Assembly (NCBI GenBank): GCA_002436065.1
Contig: DIXP01000022.1
Span: 1 to 58,092 of the forward strand
Reading direction: 5' to 3'
DNA length: 58,092 nt
Source of the DNA: Chloroflexi bacterium UBA6077
Lineage (GTDB): Bacteria > Chloroflexota > UBA6077
Part shown: positions 49,744 through 58,092 of the stretch, piece by piece
Layout: each line of letters starts with the position of its first letter
Position numbering within the stretch: position 1 is the first letter of the stretch
The notes under the pieces: model-generated
What the model saw: the letters and a program-made list of their open reading frames with translations, nothing else
Told to the model about the DNA's origin: nothing
Databases searched by the model: none
Made by a program: the position numbers and the translations under genes

Positions 49744-51429
49744 CTAAAATATCTTGGTCTGGGTGTACTCGCCCCACACTTCTTTCAGAGCGTTGGTCAC
49801 CTCACCTACCGTCGCGTAGGAGTCCGCAGCTTCTATCATCGCCGGCATCAGGTTCGTCTCATTCGAGGTCGGCTGTCCGGCGAGTGCCTTCAGCTCTTCC
49901 ATCGCACGTTTGACCCTGCTGTTGTCGCGCTTGCGCTTCACCTCGGCGACCGCCGCTATCCTCTCTTTCTCCATGCTGGGGCGAGCCCTGTACACGAATG
50001 GTGGCGGCGGATTATCCTCGGTCGTCGCGAAGTTGGCGCCGACCCTGATCTTCTTGCCGGCTTCGAAGTCCTTCTGCCACAGGTAAGCGTCCTCAATCAG
50101 CTTGCGCTTGAAGTACCCATTCTCGACACACTTGAGGGCTCCGCCCTGCTTCTCTATCGTGGCGATCTCTTCGTTGATCCGCTCCTCCATCTCCGCGGTC
50201 AGCCACTCCACGAAGTAGGAGCCAGCCAGCGGGTCGACGGTGTCGAGCATGTCAGTCTCTTTGGTGATCACGTACTTGAGCCGGCTGGCTGTCATCAATG
50301 CGTCGGTAGATGGTATGCCGAACTGCTCGTCATAGGTCCTGAGGGTTAGGCGGTCGAGCCCCGCCAGCGTCGCCGCAACCGCTGCAATCGCCGTGCGACC
50401 GATATTGTTGAGATACTGGTTCTTCTGCAGGGAATGGCCGCCCTGTGAAGCCCCGATATGTGCCCGCAAGGACTCCGGCTTCTTCGCGCCGTAGCGTTCC
50501 TTCATCGCACGGGCGTATAGCCGCCTTAGTGCCCGGTGCTTGGCGATCTCTTCGAAGAAGGTGTAGTGGTCGCACTGTGTGCTCAGCTCTATGCACGGAG
50601 CGATATCGTCGATGTCCAGTCCTCTAGCGATCGCCGCGTCCAGATAGCAGTAGAGGTCTGCCATCATGAAGGCGGCCTCGTGGATGTTGGTTGCCTGTGC
50701 CTCTGAGAAATGGAGGCCGGTCACTGAAAGGGTCAGGTACTTGGGGAGTAGTTTGCGGCAATAGCTGACCACGTCTATGGTCAGCCTGATTGACGGCTCC
50801 ACGGGGAAGATATAGTTCCCCCGTACCGTGTACTCCTTTAGGATGTCGTTGTGGCAGTGCCCCGTAATGTTCGATAGATCAGCCCCGGTCTTCTGTGCCA
50901 GCAGAATGAGATTGGCGGTCTCAAACGCTACCACCGCGTTCGGGACGTGGCTGAGATTGATCTGATTGAGGTTAATGCCGTCGAGTGCGACTTCCCAGTC
51001 CCGCTGGGTCACCATAGACACTCCCATCCGCCCAACCTCGCCGTGGGCGAGCCGGGAATCCGGATCCAGCCCCAACTGGGTCGGAAGGTCATAGGCGATA
51101 TAGATGGTTTCGACCCCGGTCTGCACAGCTTCCCGCCATAGCTTATTGGAGTCCTCCGGCAAGCCATAGCCCGAGTACATGGAGTGGTCCCAGGGTTGTC
51201 TCCGATACTTGCAGGGCGAATCGCTTCGGGTGTAGGGGAACTCGCCCGGCATGCCGAGGTCTCTCTGGTAGTCGAACCCCTTCTCTTCGAGATCGAGGGG
51301 TGTGTATACCCGCTTTACTGGAATACCCGACTCAGTGGTGAATTCGTTTTCTGGTTTTCTCTCTTTGGCAAAGTCACCCTGATGTCGCTGTTCCCAGTCC
51401 CGTACCAGATCCCGTATTTCTTCAGTCAT
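49744..51429 (-). CDS. Acyl-CoA mutase catalytic subunit (methylmalonyl-CoA mutase family), divergent
   Basis: The 561-residue chain aligns with the TIM-barrel subunit of B12-dependent acyl-CoA mutases: FPYTRSDSPCKYRRQPW (65-80), YSGYGLPEDSNKLWREAV, YIAYDLPTQLG, DILKEYTVRGNYIFPVEPSI (195-214) and VTGLHFSEAQAT (His240). It rearranges a carbon skeleton with adenosylcobalamin from the separate B12 chain. The usual TIQND segment of methylmalonyl-CoA mutase is HCHND (191-195), and the TMYxxxPWTIRQYAG region is CKYRRQPWDHSMYSG. Arg203 of the VRGNYI segment, aligned to the carboxylate-binding Arg, is kept. So it probably acts on a carboxyl-bearing acyl-CoA, but not obviously methylmalonyl-CoA. ATG at 51429. 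Confidence 0.92.
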   Translation of the reverse strand: MTEEIRDLVRDWEQRHQGDFAKERKPENEFTTESGIPVKRVYTPLDLEEKGFDYQRDLGMPGEFPYTRSDSPCKYRRQPWDHSMYSGYGLPEDSNKLWREAVQTGVETIYIAYDLPTQLGLDPDSRLAHGEVGRMGVSMVTQRDWEVALDGINLNQINLSHVPNAVVAFETANLILLAQKTGADLSNITGHCHNDILKEYTVRGNYIFPVEPSIRLTIDVVSYCRKLLPKYLTLSVTGLHFSEAQATNIHEAAFMMADLYCYLDAAIARGLDIDDIAPCIELSTQCDHYTFFEEIAKHRALRRLYARAMKERYGAKKPESLRAHIGASQGGHSLQKNQYLNNIGRTAIAAVAATLAGLDRLTLRTYDEQFGIPSTDALMTASRLKYVITKETDMLDTVDPLAGSYFVEWLTAEMEERINEEIATIEKQGGALKCVENGYFKRKLIEDAYLWQKDFEAGKKIRVGANFATTEDNPPPPFVYRARPSMEKERIAAVAEVKRKRDNSRVKRAMEELKALAGQPTSNETNLMPAMIEAADSYATVGEVTNALKEVWGEYTQTKIF

Positions 51430-51610
51430 TTCTCGGTAACCTGCCCTTCGCCGCCGTTATGGCATATGATGTCAGTCCAAGATTCGTCTGCATTACTTGT
51501 TGGGGAGCACTGCATTTTCTCACCAGGCGGTGTGTTTGTTAATACCACTGCGGAGCGCGAGCCGGGGGCGTACTGTCAAGCAGTACACCGTTGTTTTATC
51601 GATGGTACCT

Positions 51611-52978
51611 CTAGGCAACCATCAGCTCTGCTATCTGGCGCACATCGCCTATGGTCTCGAGGTTGGTCACGGACTCGATAATCTGGGCAATTCTGGCCGG
51701 CTGAAATGGCCTGGCCGAGAACTGAGCGCACTGCCGGAACTTCTCGGCAATCTCATCCATTGTCATAGGGTTCTTGGGATGCCCTTTGGCGTACTCCACG
51801 TACCTGGTGTAGCTTCGGCCATCCACTGTCTTTATCTCGACCCGGCAAGGGGCGATCATCTGCGGGATCTTATCCAGTTCCGGATCGGTAATCACCTTCA
51901 CCTTCTCCGCAAGCGCAAGGACGTCGTTGTCTCTTATACGTTCTTCGGTGAAGTCGTCGATGAAGACTCTTCCTCTTCGAGCAGCTACAGCCACACAATA
52001 TGGGGTGCTGAACTGCGCATCTACCGTGCTGCTTAAGTGAGGATCGGTCAGGGTGACCTTGGAGGTGTTGGTGTTAGCGTATATGTTGATCCTGGCGATC
52101 GTGTTGGGATCGATATGGTTCTCTTTGATGAGATCCAGGACCCCAAGTATCGGCATGTGGATGTACTTGCAGCAGGGATACGGCTTGACGCTGTCGTTGG
52201 TGACCTCGTAGGGATTTCCCAGATTCTCGATCAGGTGGCGGTGGTACTTGCCCTGCCCGTATAGCCGGATGAACCCGAAGGTGCCGTCGAAGATGTCTTT
52301 CACGCCTGTGAAGCCATTCTCCGCCAGGACCGTTGAAAGAACCCCCGACTGCGCTCCCAATCCTTGTTGCAACTTTACGGTCGACGCGCCATCGGTGGCG
52401 GCTTGCAGGCTGCCGCTGCAGGTGCTGAAGGCGATGCCCAGGGCGTTGTTCAATCGTTCCTCGTCGAAATTCATGAACTTGCTTGCCATAGCAACAACGC
52501 CAAAGGGAGCGAAGGTCTCGGCAAGCCAGCCCGAGTAGGTCGTGATCGCCGAGCGTATCCTGCAGGTCAGGTCGGCTCCCAGGGCGATGCCGAGTATAAC
52601 CTCCTTGCCGCTGACCGGCCTTTCGGCGTGTTCGGCCAGAACCAGGGATGCGGGAACGAATGTGGCCGACAGATGCCCGCCCCCAGCTTCGTGAACGTCG
52701 TCCAGATCCCTTGCCCTCGCCATAGCGGAGTTAACCAGTGCTGCGTGATGAGCGGGGACCTTTCCTCCAAATACCGCGATGGTGCACTCTTTCTGCCCGC
52801 CCCAACCAACTACCATGTTCGTCAGGGTTTTCACTTCGTCCACGCCGCTTCCGGCGAGAGTCGTCCCGAGGGTGTCCAGAAAGAGCTTCTTAATCACTTT
52901 CACCGTATGCGATGGTAGATCCTCATAAGTGGCGCCCATCACATGTCGTGTGATCCTCTGGGTCAGATCATCCATCAA
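51611..52978 (-). CDS. MmgE/PrpD family protein
   Basis: The 455-residue protein matches the MmgE/PrpD fold, which includes 2-methylcitrate dehydratase and cis-aconitate decarboxylase. Visible conserved parts are FLDTLGTTLAGS, ARARDLDDVHEAGGGHLSAT (Asp/His of the active site), TVKLQQGLGAQSGVLSTVLA and KPYPCCKYIHMPI. Members dehydrate or decarboxylate hydroxy tri- or dicarboxylates. It is located between tctC set 2 and the mutase on the same strand, so it likely processes the imported acid. Which reaction it performs cannot be read from sequence. Start ATG at 52978. Confidence 0.92.
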   Translation of the reverse strand: MMDDLTQRITRHVMGATYEDLPSHTVKVIKKLFLDTLGTTLAGSGVDEVKTLTNMVVGWGGQKECTIAVFGGKVPAHHAALVNSAMARARDLDDVHEAGGGHLSATFVPASLVLAEHAERPVSGKEVILGIALGADLTCRIRSAITTYSGWLAETFAPFGVVAMASKFMNFDEERLNNALGIAFSTCSGSLQAATDGASTVKLQQGLGAQSGVLSTVLAENGFTGVKDIFDGTFGFIRLYGQGKYHRHLIENLGNPYEVTNDSVKPYPCCKYIHMPILGVLDLIKENHIDPNTIARINIYANTNTSKVTLTDPHLSSTVDAQFSTPYCVAVAARRGRVFIDDFTEERIRDNDVLALAEKVKVITDPELDKIPQMIAPCRVEIKTVDGRSYTRYVEYAKGHPKNPMTMDEIAEKFRQCAQFSARPFQPARIAQIIESVTNLETIGDVRQIAELMVA

Positions 52979-53017
52979 TCAGTAATCCTCCATATTGCGC
53001 ACTGGTTGGGAGGGAAG

Positions 53018-53062
53018 CGGAAGGGGCCCGGCTCACTCCGCAGGTGGCATGAACCCCTTCCG
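53018..53062 (-). terminator. Intercistronic hairpin after tctC (set 2)
   Basis: Exact 9-bp arms CGGAAGGGG (53018-53026) and CCCCTTCCG (53054-53062) lie between tctC set 2 and the MmgE/PrpD gene. No T run. Same position relative to a binding-protein gene as at 34865 and 47189. Confidence 0.6.
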
Positions 53063-53109
53063 ATAGCCTGTGGGTTCTCCTCGCAGGATTCCCAGCTCGT
53101 CAACCGCCT

Positions 53110-54210
53110 CTATTTCTTCTTGGACTGCTCGATCAGTGGCTTCACCAGCGCATCCATGCTGGTCCAGTAAGCGTCGAACTCCGCCTGGTCGGTGTACCGG
53201 ACGTTGGCGCCCACTTCCTTCATCTTGTTGGTGTAATCACTACTGGTCGCCGCCTTCTTGATCGCCGCCCTGAGGGCTTCCTGCACCGCCGCCGGCGTTC
53301 CACCGGTTGTGGCCAGGCCGCCAACGGAAGCCATATTGATCTTGTAGCCCTGGGCCTCCAGGGTCTTGACTCCCGGGGCGAACGGGCTCTCCTGGGAGTC
53401 CATGACCGCGAGAATGCGCATGTCGCCGCCCTTGAGCTGGGCGATGAAGTTGGGCAGGCTGCTCACGCAGAAGTCCACCTGGCCGCCGAGGGTGGCCGTG
53501 ATGATGGGTGCTGCACCGTCCATATTGACCACGGCCAACTGAGTGCCCGTTTCCTTCTGAAATAGCGACAGCGAGAAGTCGCCCACGCTCAGTACCCCGG
53601 TCGTGGCGGCCTTGACCTTGGACGGGTTGGCCTTGGCCGCGTCGACAAGGTCCTTGACCGACTGGAACGGGCTTTCCTTTCGGACCGCGATGACCTGAGG
53701 GTCGACCGTCAACTGAGCCAGGGAAACGAGGTCCTTCCTACCGAACGCAGCCTTCCGGTCTGCATCCAGGTACATGGAGGGCACGGTGGGCAGGGTGATG
53801 TCGCCCAGGGTGTACCCATCGGGCTTGGCAGTGGCGAGTTCGGTCACGCCTACCTGGGCGCCGCCGCCCGGCCTGTTCACGACTTCGACCGTGGTGCCGA
53901 TCTCCTTCTGAAGCACCAGGCTGAGGGTCCGGAGGCTGGTATCCGTGTTTCCGCCCGGGTTGTAAGGAACGATCATGGTGATCGTCTTACCCTTGGTGGG
54001 GAAGTCCACCTTCTTTTCGGCTGCAGCCGCAGGCGCGCTGGTCGCGGCCGCGGGAGCGGCGGCCTTAGGGGCGCTCGTAGCTGCGGGAGCGGCCGCCGCG
54101 GGGGCACTCGTAGCCGCGGGAGGGGTAGCCTGGCTGGAGCACGCGGTCGCCATGGCCAGCGCCAGGACTCCCATGGCGATTGGAGTTGTGATCCTTAGGA
54201 ATTTGCTCAC
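53110..54210 (-). CDS. tctC: TTT transporter substrate-binding lipoprotein TctC (Bug family), set 2
   Basis: The roughly 366-residue protein has a lipoprotein signal (LALAMATACSS), an Ala/Pro-rich linker (repeated PAATSAPAAAA) and the Bug fold: ITMIVPYNPGGNTDTSLRTL, EVVNRPGGGAQVGVTELA, KPDGYTLGDI and PIITATLGGQVDFCVSSLP. It shares the fold but is clearly different from set 1 in sequence, so it may bind a different acid. GTG at 54210 with AGGAG upstream is my start; the frame opens at 54264. The gene order here is tctB-tctA-tctC, unlike set 1 (C-B-A). Confidence 0.93.
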   Translation of the reverse strand: MSKFLRITTPIAMGVLALAMATACSSQATPPAATSAPAAAAPAATSAPKAAAPAAATSAPAAAAEKKVDFPTKGKTITMIVPYNPGGNTDTSLRTLSLVLQKEIGTTVEVVNRPGGGAQVGVTELATAKPDGYTLGDITLPTVPSMYLDADRKAAFGRKDLVSLAQLTVDPQVIAVRKESPFQSVKDLVDAAKANPSKVKAATTGVLSVGDFSLSLFQKETGTQLAVVNMDGAAPIITATLGGQVDFCVSSLPNFIAQLKGGDMRILAVMDSQESPFAPGVKTLEAQGYKINMASVGGLATTGGTPAAVQEALRAAIKKAATSSDYTNKMKEVGANVRYTDQAEFDAYWTSMDALVKPLIEQSKKK

Positions 54211-54427
54211 TTCAGTAGTCACTCCTAATGGTATCGATGCTAACCCAAGATAGATCAATGGCACACGAGCTCGGTGGTAGCCACCTGGTTCAGGCTTCGA
54301 GGGGCGTTCAGCCTTTCGTGGCAGCGGTCAGCTCTGCAGGCCGTGAACCAGGGCTGTCTACTGCCGGCCTGCTTCCTACCTCACTGTCTGGTAACCCGTT
54401 ATAGCCCTCCTTTCCGATGTCAAATTC

Positions 54428-55930
54428 TCATTCGCTGTCGGACCGTGCATCCGAGACCCCTGTAGGCAGGAAGTTGAGGGCCGAGGAGATTAGGGAAACT
54501 GCCGCTAGCAGCAGCATCACGGCCGAGATAGGCGTTGAGACCAGTACTGAAAAGTCCCCCTGAGACATCTGTAGGGAATTCCGGAGTGCCTTCTCGATCA
54601 TGGGGCCGAGTATCAGGGTCAGCATGAGAGGGGCGAGGGGGAAGTCCAGCTTTGTCATGACGTAGCCAAGGAGGCCGAATACCACCATCAGGCCGACATC
54701 GAAGGTGCTGTTACCATAGCTCCATGCCCCCACGAGCATGAACGCAAGGATAATTGCCATCAGCAGGGCATGAGGGAGTTCCAGCAGCTTTACCCATAAT
54801 CCGATCAGCGGCAGGTTGAGTACCAGCAGGATCAGGTTGCCGGTGTAGAGACTGGCGATAACCGCCCAGACGATATCCGGGTGTTCCCTGAACAGAAACG
54901 GCCCGGGAATGAGGCCATTCATCATGAAAGCACCCATCAGGATCGCGATGCTGGGGGTGGTGGGGATACCGAGGGTAAGTAGAGGCACGAGCGCCGCGTT
55001 AACGAAGGAGTTATTCGCGGTTTCCGGCGCAGCTACACCCTCGATAGCGCCGTTGCCGAACTCTTCCGGATGCTTTGACACTTTGCGCTCGACGGTATAC
55101 GCCAGAAAGGTCGAGAGACTGGGAATCATGCCGGGGACGAGGCCCAGGAAGAAACCGATCACGGTTCCACGGACTATGGGCCACCCTGACCGCTTGAGGT
55201 CGTTCCCTCGAGGGATCAACGAGTCCATCTTGGCGGACAGGATCTTCTGCCCCGTCTCCTCGAGGCTTTCCAGCACCTCGCCCAGGCCGAATAGGCCCAT
55301 GCACACCGGCACAAAGGCAACGCCACTCAGCAACTCCTTCTCACCGAAGGTGAAGCGGGGGATTGCCTGAGTGGGTTCCATGCCGATGACCGCCAGTAGC
55401 AGGCCGATAACCCCGGATATCAACGCCTTGGTCAGGGACTTCCCCGCCAGCGCCATGATCATGGACAGGCCGAAGATCATCAACGCGAACTGCTCGGCAG
55501 GCCCGAACTGCAAAGCCATCCGGGCAAGCGGAGGGGCAGCCACCACGAGTCCCAGGATCGAAACCGTACCGCCAAGGAAAGAGCCTATGGCGGCGATACT
55601 CAGGGCTACCCCTCCTCGACCCTGCTTGGCCATCGGATGGCCATCGAAACAGGTGACTACCGAGGCGGGCTCTCCCGGCACGCTCATGAGCACGCTGGTG
55701 ATGGTGCCGCCGTACTGGGATCCATAGTAGATAGCCGCCAGCATGATGATGGCTCCGGTAGGAGGCAGTTGAAAGGTCAGCGGGATCAACATGGCCATGG
55801 CCGCGGTAGGCCCTATGCCCGGCAGCACACCCACCAGGGTACCGATGAAGGAGCCCATGAATGCGAACAACAGGTTGTCCGGGGATAGAGCCGTCGCGAA
55901 CCCGCTCAATAGATTCTGTAGAGAGTCCAA
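54428..55930 (-). CDS. tctA: TTT transporter large permease TctA, set 2
   Basis: The roughly 500-residue protein has about 11-12 membrane helices with TctA signatures: GTLVGVLPGIGPTAAMAMLI, YYGSQYGGTITSVLMSVPGE, EGVAAPETANNSFVNAALVP and LGIPTTPSIAILMGAFMMNG. A TTG at 55930 right after GGGGAGGAG gives LDSLQNLLSGF, resembling the set 1 start; the frame extends to 56008 inside tctB. It begins 17 bases after the tctB stop. Confidence 0.93.
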   Translation of the reverse strand: MDSLQNLLSGFATALSPDNLLFAFMGSFIGTLVGVLPGIGPTAAMAMLIPLTFQLPPTGAIIMLAAIYYGSQYGGTITSVLMSVPGEPASVVTCFDGHPMAKQGRGGVALSIAAIGSFLGGTVSILGLVVAAPPLARMALQFGPAEQFALMIFGLSMIMALAGKSLTKALISGVIGLLLAVIGMEPTQAIPRFTFGEKELLSGVAFVPVCMGLFGLGEVLESLEETGQKILSAKMDSLIPRGNDLKRSGWPIVRGTVIGFFLGLVPGMIPSLSTFLAYTVERKVSKHPEEFGNGAIEGVAAPETANNSFVNAALVPLLTLGIPTTPSIAILMGAFMMNGLIPGPFLFREHPDIVWAVIASLYTGNLILLVLNLPLIGLWVKLLELPHALLMAIILAFMLVGAWSYGNSTFDVGLMVVFGLLGYVMTKLDFPLAPLMLTLILGPMIEKALRNSLQMSQGDFSVLVSTPISAVMLLLAAVSLISSALNFLPTGVSDARSDSE

Positions 55931-55947
55931 ACCACTCCTCCCCTTAC

Positions 55948-56424
55948 TTAGAGTCCCAAGCCCTGAAGCAGCTCGATAGATGCGGTAGGAAGGTACACGC
56001 CCAGCCACGACTCAAAGGAGTAAGCGATACCGAAACTGCCCGCGATAGGAATAGCCAGGATCATCAGCAGGTTTCGCTCACCGAACAATCTCTGGGTGAA
56101 CAACAGGAAACCAAGCATCGCCAGACGATATCCAATCTGATCCAACGCAGCGGTGAACACCATCAAGGCGGCTGTGAGAGCGAGTATCTGCACTCTGCCT
56201 GGACCTTTCGGCAATAGGGCGAATTTGGCGGGCTCAGTCGATCTGGGTAGGGTCTGCGCAATCCACGTGATGGACAATGCGGCCAGGATTACCCCCAACC
56301 ACAGAGGGAAGAACCCAGGACCAGGGCCAATCGGTGTGTAGTAATCGAGGTAGATGCTTTCGCGAACGACGTACAGAGATACAACCAGTAAGCATAGACC
56401 TGCGATCAGGGAAGCTCTTCGCAT
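55948..56424 (-). CDS. tctB: TTT transporter small permease TctB, set 2
   Basis: The 158-residue protein has four membrane helices and the conserved YYTPIGPGPGFFPLWLG loop. It is the small subunit of the second TTT transporter. It starts 56 bases after the MtaA-like gene, in the same direction, and is followed by tctA. Confidence 0.92.
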   Translation of the reverse strand: MRRASLIAGLCLLVVSLYVVRESIYLDYYTPIGPGPGFFPLWLGVILAALSITWIAQTLPRSTEPAKFALLPKGPGRVQILALTAALMVFTAALDQIGYRLAMLGFLLFTQRLFGERNLLMILAIPIAGSFGIAYSFESWLGVYLPTASIELLQGLGL

Positions 56425-56480
56425 GTGTATCCCCCGGTGATTGGTATAGCTTTGGAACGCGCGGAGCCGGGAAAGAGGGC

Positions 56481-57503
56481 TTACTTTCGCCAGCTAGCTG
56501 CTGCTTCCTTCACCGCCATGTAGTTCTCTTCGGGAATGGCGCGAGCGCTCGTGCATCCGTTGCCGAGGATAAACCGCCTTCCTCCAGTCTGATTCAACGC
56601 ATCGAGAACCTCGCTCTTAATCGCTTCGGCTGGCCCGTCGAGGAGTGTCTTCTTGTGGTCCAGTCCGCCCCACACCGCTTTATTGGTCTTTGTGATTACC
56701 TCAGAGATGCTGGGGTTGCGCGGTGAGGTGGACTCGTAGTTGATGATGTCCATCGGCAGGTCGCTCATCAGGTCGAGGAATATGTTCTCCCTGCAGATAT
56801 GCATGACGTTCATGGTAGCCCCTGCATCCTTGGCGGCATTCAGAACTGCGAGGTCGAACGGCTTGCCGAACTTCGCGTAGGCTTCCTCTGAGATTACGTC
56901 TGCCGACCAGACGCTGGTTGTCAGGAAGATGCCGTCCGCCCCGGCGCGAACAGCCGCTCGAACGTAGTCTGCCAGCACGTCGGTGATTACCGTCAGCCCT
57001 TGCAGCACCGCATCGGCGTCCTCGTCAATCAGTCGCAGGAGGTTCTTGTACTCGCTCTCGGTTCTCACCACTCCCCCCGAGAGCCGGCCCGCCACGGATA
57101 TGGGGTTGAACACGGTGGTGACGAACGGCACCTGCCCCTTCAAGGCTTCGTTCAGCTCTTTCACGACATCGAGGTGCTGCCCGAAGACCCCAATTGTGGG
57201 ATCGAGGCGCTCCAGCTTGGTAAAGTCGGCTGCTTGGTGAACGGTATACCTCACCTGCTCGGGCACCGTGTCGGAGTGGAAGGTGTACTCGCATCCCCAG
57301 GCCTCGGCATAGTAGCTTGGCCTTAGGGCGACCTTGACGAAGTCCCAGTCGTACTTTTCCTGCCAGGTGAGGAGATATGGGGCGATCGCCGCAGTGTCTC
57401 CTTCGATCGCGTTATTGTGGTTGTAGAAGCACGTTGGCACCCTGTCTACGTCTGCGCCGGCGATGGCAGCCGCCATTCGCTCCCTCTTGGTCATGGCTTC
57501 CAT
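56481..57503 (-). CDS. URO-D-fold methyltransferase, MtaA-like (zinc site present)
   Basis: The 340-residue protein belongs to the uroporphyrinogen decarboxylase superfamily (KRERMAAAIAGADVDRVP start; TIM-barrel). It has the zinc ligands of corrinoid-dependent methyltransferases: His-x-Cys in MNVMHICREN and a later Cys in ILGNGCTSARAIPEEN. True HemE lacks this set. Such proteins move methyl groups between a corrinoid protein and coenzyme M, folate or other acceptors. It begins the second transport operon. The ATG at 57503 follows AAGGAG. No cognate corrinoid protein gene lies next to it, so the methyl donor is unknown; the only B12-binding domain nearby is the mutase subunit. Confidence 0.88.
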   Translation of the reverse strand: MEAMTKRERMAAAIAGADVDRVPTCFYNHNNAIEGDTAAIAPYLLTWQEKYDWDFVKVALRPSYYAEAWGCEYTFHSDTVPEQVRYTVHQAADFTKLERLDPTIGVFGQHLDVVKELNEALKGQVPFVTTVFNPISVAGRLSGGVVRTESEYKNLLRLIDEDADAVLQGLTVITDVLADYVRAAVRAGADGIFLTTSVWSADVISEEAYAKFGKPFDLAVLNAAKDAGATMNVMHICRENIFLDLMSDLPMDIINYESTSPRNPSISEVITKTNKAVWGGLDHKKTLLDGPAEAIKSEVLDALNQTGGRRFILGNGCTSARAIPEENYMAVKEAAASWRK

Positions 57504-58092
57504 GGGTTCTACTCCTTCAAGGTTGATGATGGCCCTCCGAACTGTGCCCATTTGCACCCCGAGGGCTTAGGACATGAGTGGGAATTCCGCAGAACGAGCG
57601 AAACATATGGGGTAATGAGATTTTACTGGACGACGGCTAGTATGTTATGCTTCGCGCCAATTCATGTCAAGAGACCGGCGCTTTTCTCTGATACGCAGTA
57701 TGGTCAGTGGCGGTTTAGCCAGGCTCGGAGTGCGACCGGCAACTCTACTCAGGCAAGCCGGATAGAAGATCCTGAGTATTTCTGGTCGCTGTTCAGCGTG
57801 CAAGGCCAGCAGCAGGCGGTTAGTCGGGTGCATTCCAGCCCAGTGGCAGCACCACCCCGATTATCATCGCGAATTGAACCTTGCGAAGAAGCCTTCTAGA
57901 AGGTCGCTCTGTAGCTGGCCTGCGCATCTCAATTGAAGTCCAGAGAGGGCGGTGCTGCGTGGCTTGGACATCATCTCGAAGGTTTAGGACTTGAACTATA
58001 AAATGTTAATGATATAGTGGTGACATTCTAGTGTTCGTCGGAATCGTGCGCCCGGCAGATAGGGGGAGGGTTGTACGGAGCCGATAGCCATT
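57504..58092. other. Non-coding end of window
   Basis: No supported gene, RNA or repeat is visible. The promoter of the minus-strand operon beginning with the MtaA-like gene should lie near the left side. The composition becomes more AT-rich near 57990-58030. A plus-strand open frame from about 57417 overlaps the MtaA-like gene antisense and is a shadow. Confidence 0.4.

Noticed and set aside
57417..57899. Plus-strand frame of 160 codons at the right end
   Set aside because: Begins antisense inside the MtaA-like gene and continues through low-complexity sequence with no ribosome site.
1..58092. CRISPR arrays, tRNA and rRNA genes
   Set aside because: No regularly spaced direct repeats, cloverleaf-like genes or rRNA-like sequence were seen by eye; a dedicated scan was not possible.

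Overview
The window looks like a chromosomal segment of a GC-rich, probably anaerobic bacterium. The gene mix suggests a Chloroflexota member (Dehalococcoidia-like or relative): a periplasmic [NiFe] hydrogenase, a MurE with DDPR instead of DNPR, PadR plus HAAS/DUF4153 pairs, TRAP and tripartite tricarboxylate (TTT) transporters, and a B12-dependent acyl-CoA mutase with separate subunits. This placement is inference; there is no rRNA or other marker in the window. No tRNA, rRNA or CRISPR array was recognised.

Layout. 0-1 kb: an IS256-type transposase end abutting half of another DDE transposase. 1-3.4 kb: PadR regulator, HAAS/DUF4153 membrane protein, a radical-SAM fragment and a Fic fragment; the first three recur at 14.4-17.5 kb as a rearranged segmental duplication. 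3.6-9 kb: [NiFe] hydrogenase large and small subunits, an IS110 remnant inside a palindromic repeat, and a chemoreceptor with a c-type heme motif. 9-13 kb: a decayed gene, a Fic protein, and a CsoR/P1B-ATPase metal efflux unit with a clear operator. 13.2-17.8 kb: two translationally coupled radical-SAM proteins, the second PadR-DUF4153 copy and a 48-residue Cys protein. 18-32.8 kb: a mixed housekeeping and envelope region (CPBP protease, duplicated-domain membrane protein, MFS/TetR pair with operator, MBL hydrolase, bactofilin-like protein, UvrC with an in-frame insertion, HtrA, S41 protease, SDR, alpha/beta hydrolase). 33-39.2 kb: TRAP transporter, split transketolase and a GntR/UTRA regulator, all on the minus strand and continuous with the SDR and hydrolase. 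39.2-43.6 kb: repeat-rich DNA with a 46-bp perfect palindrome, MurE, and an IS481-like element. 43.7-57.5 kb: a coherent carboxylate-catabolism locus.

How genes work together. The last locus has a FadR-type GntR regulator, MeaB and one complete TTT transporter (TctC-B-A) on the plus strand. They converge on a minus-strand series: MtaA-like corrinoid methyltransferase, second TctB-A-C set, MmgE/PrpD protein, mutase catalytic chain and B12-binding chain. I read it as uptake of one or two organic acids followed by dehydration or decarboxylation and a B12 carbon-skeleton rearrangement. The substrate cannot be read from sequence, and the mutase departs from methylmalonyl-CoA mutase at active-site positions, so this is the best candidate for an undescribed pathway. 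A second candidate is the hydrogenase whose large subunit needs no C-terminal processing, next to a heme-type chemoreceptor. All three solute-binding-protein genes are followed by an intercistronic hairpin.
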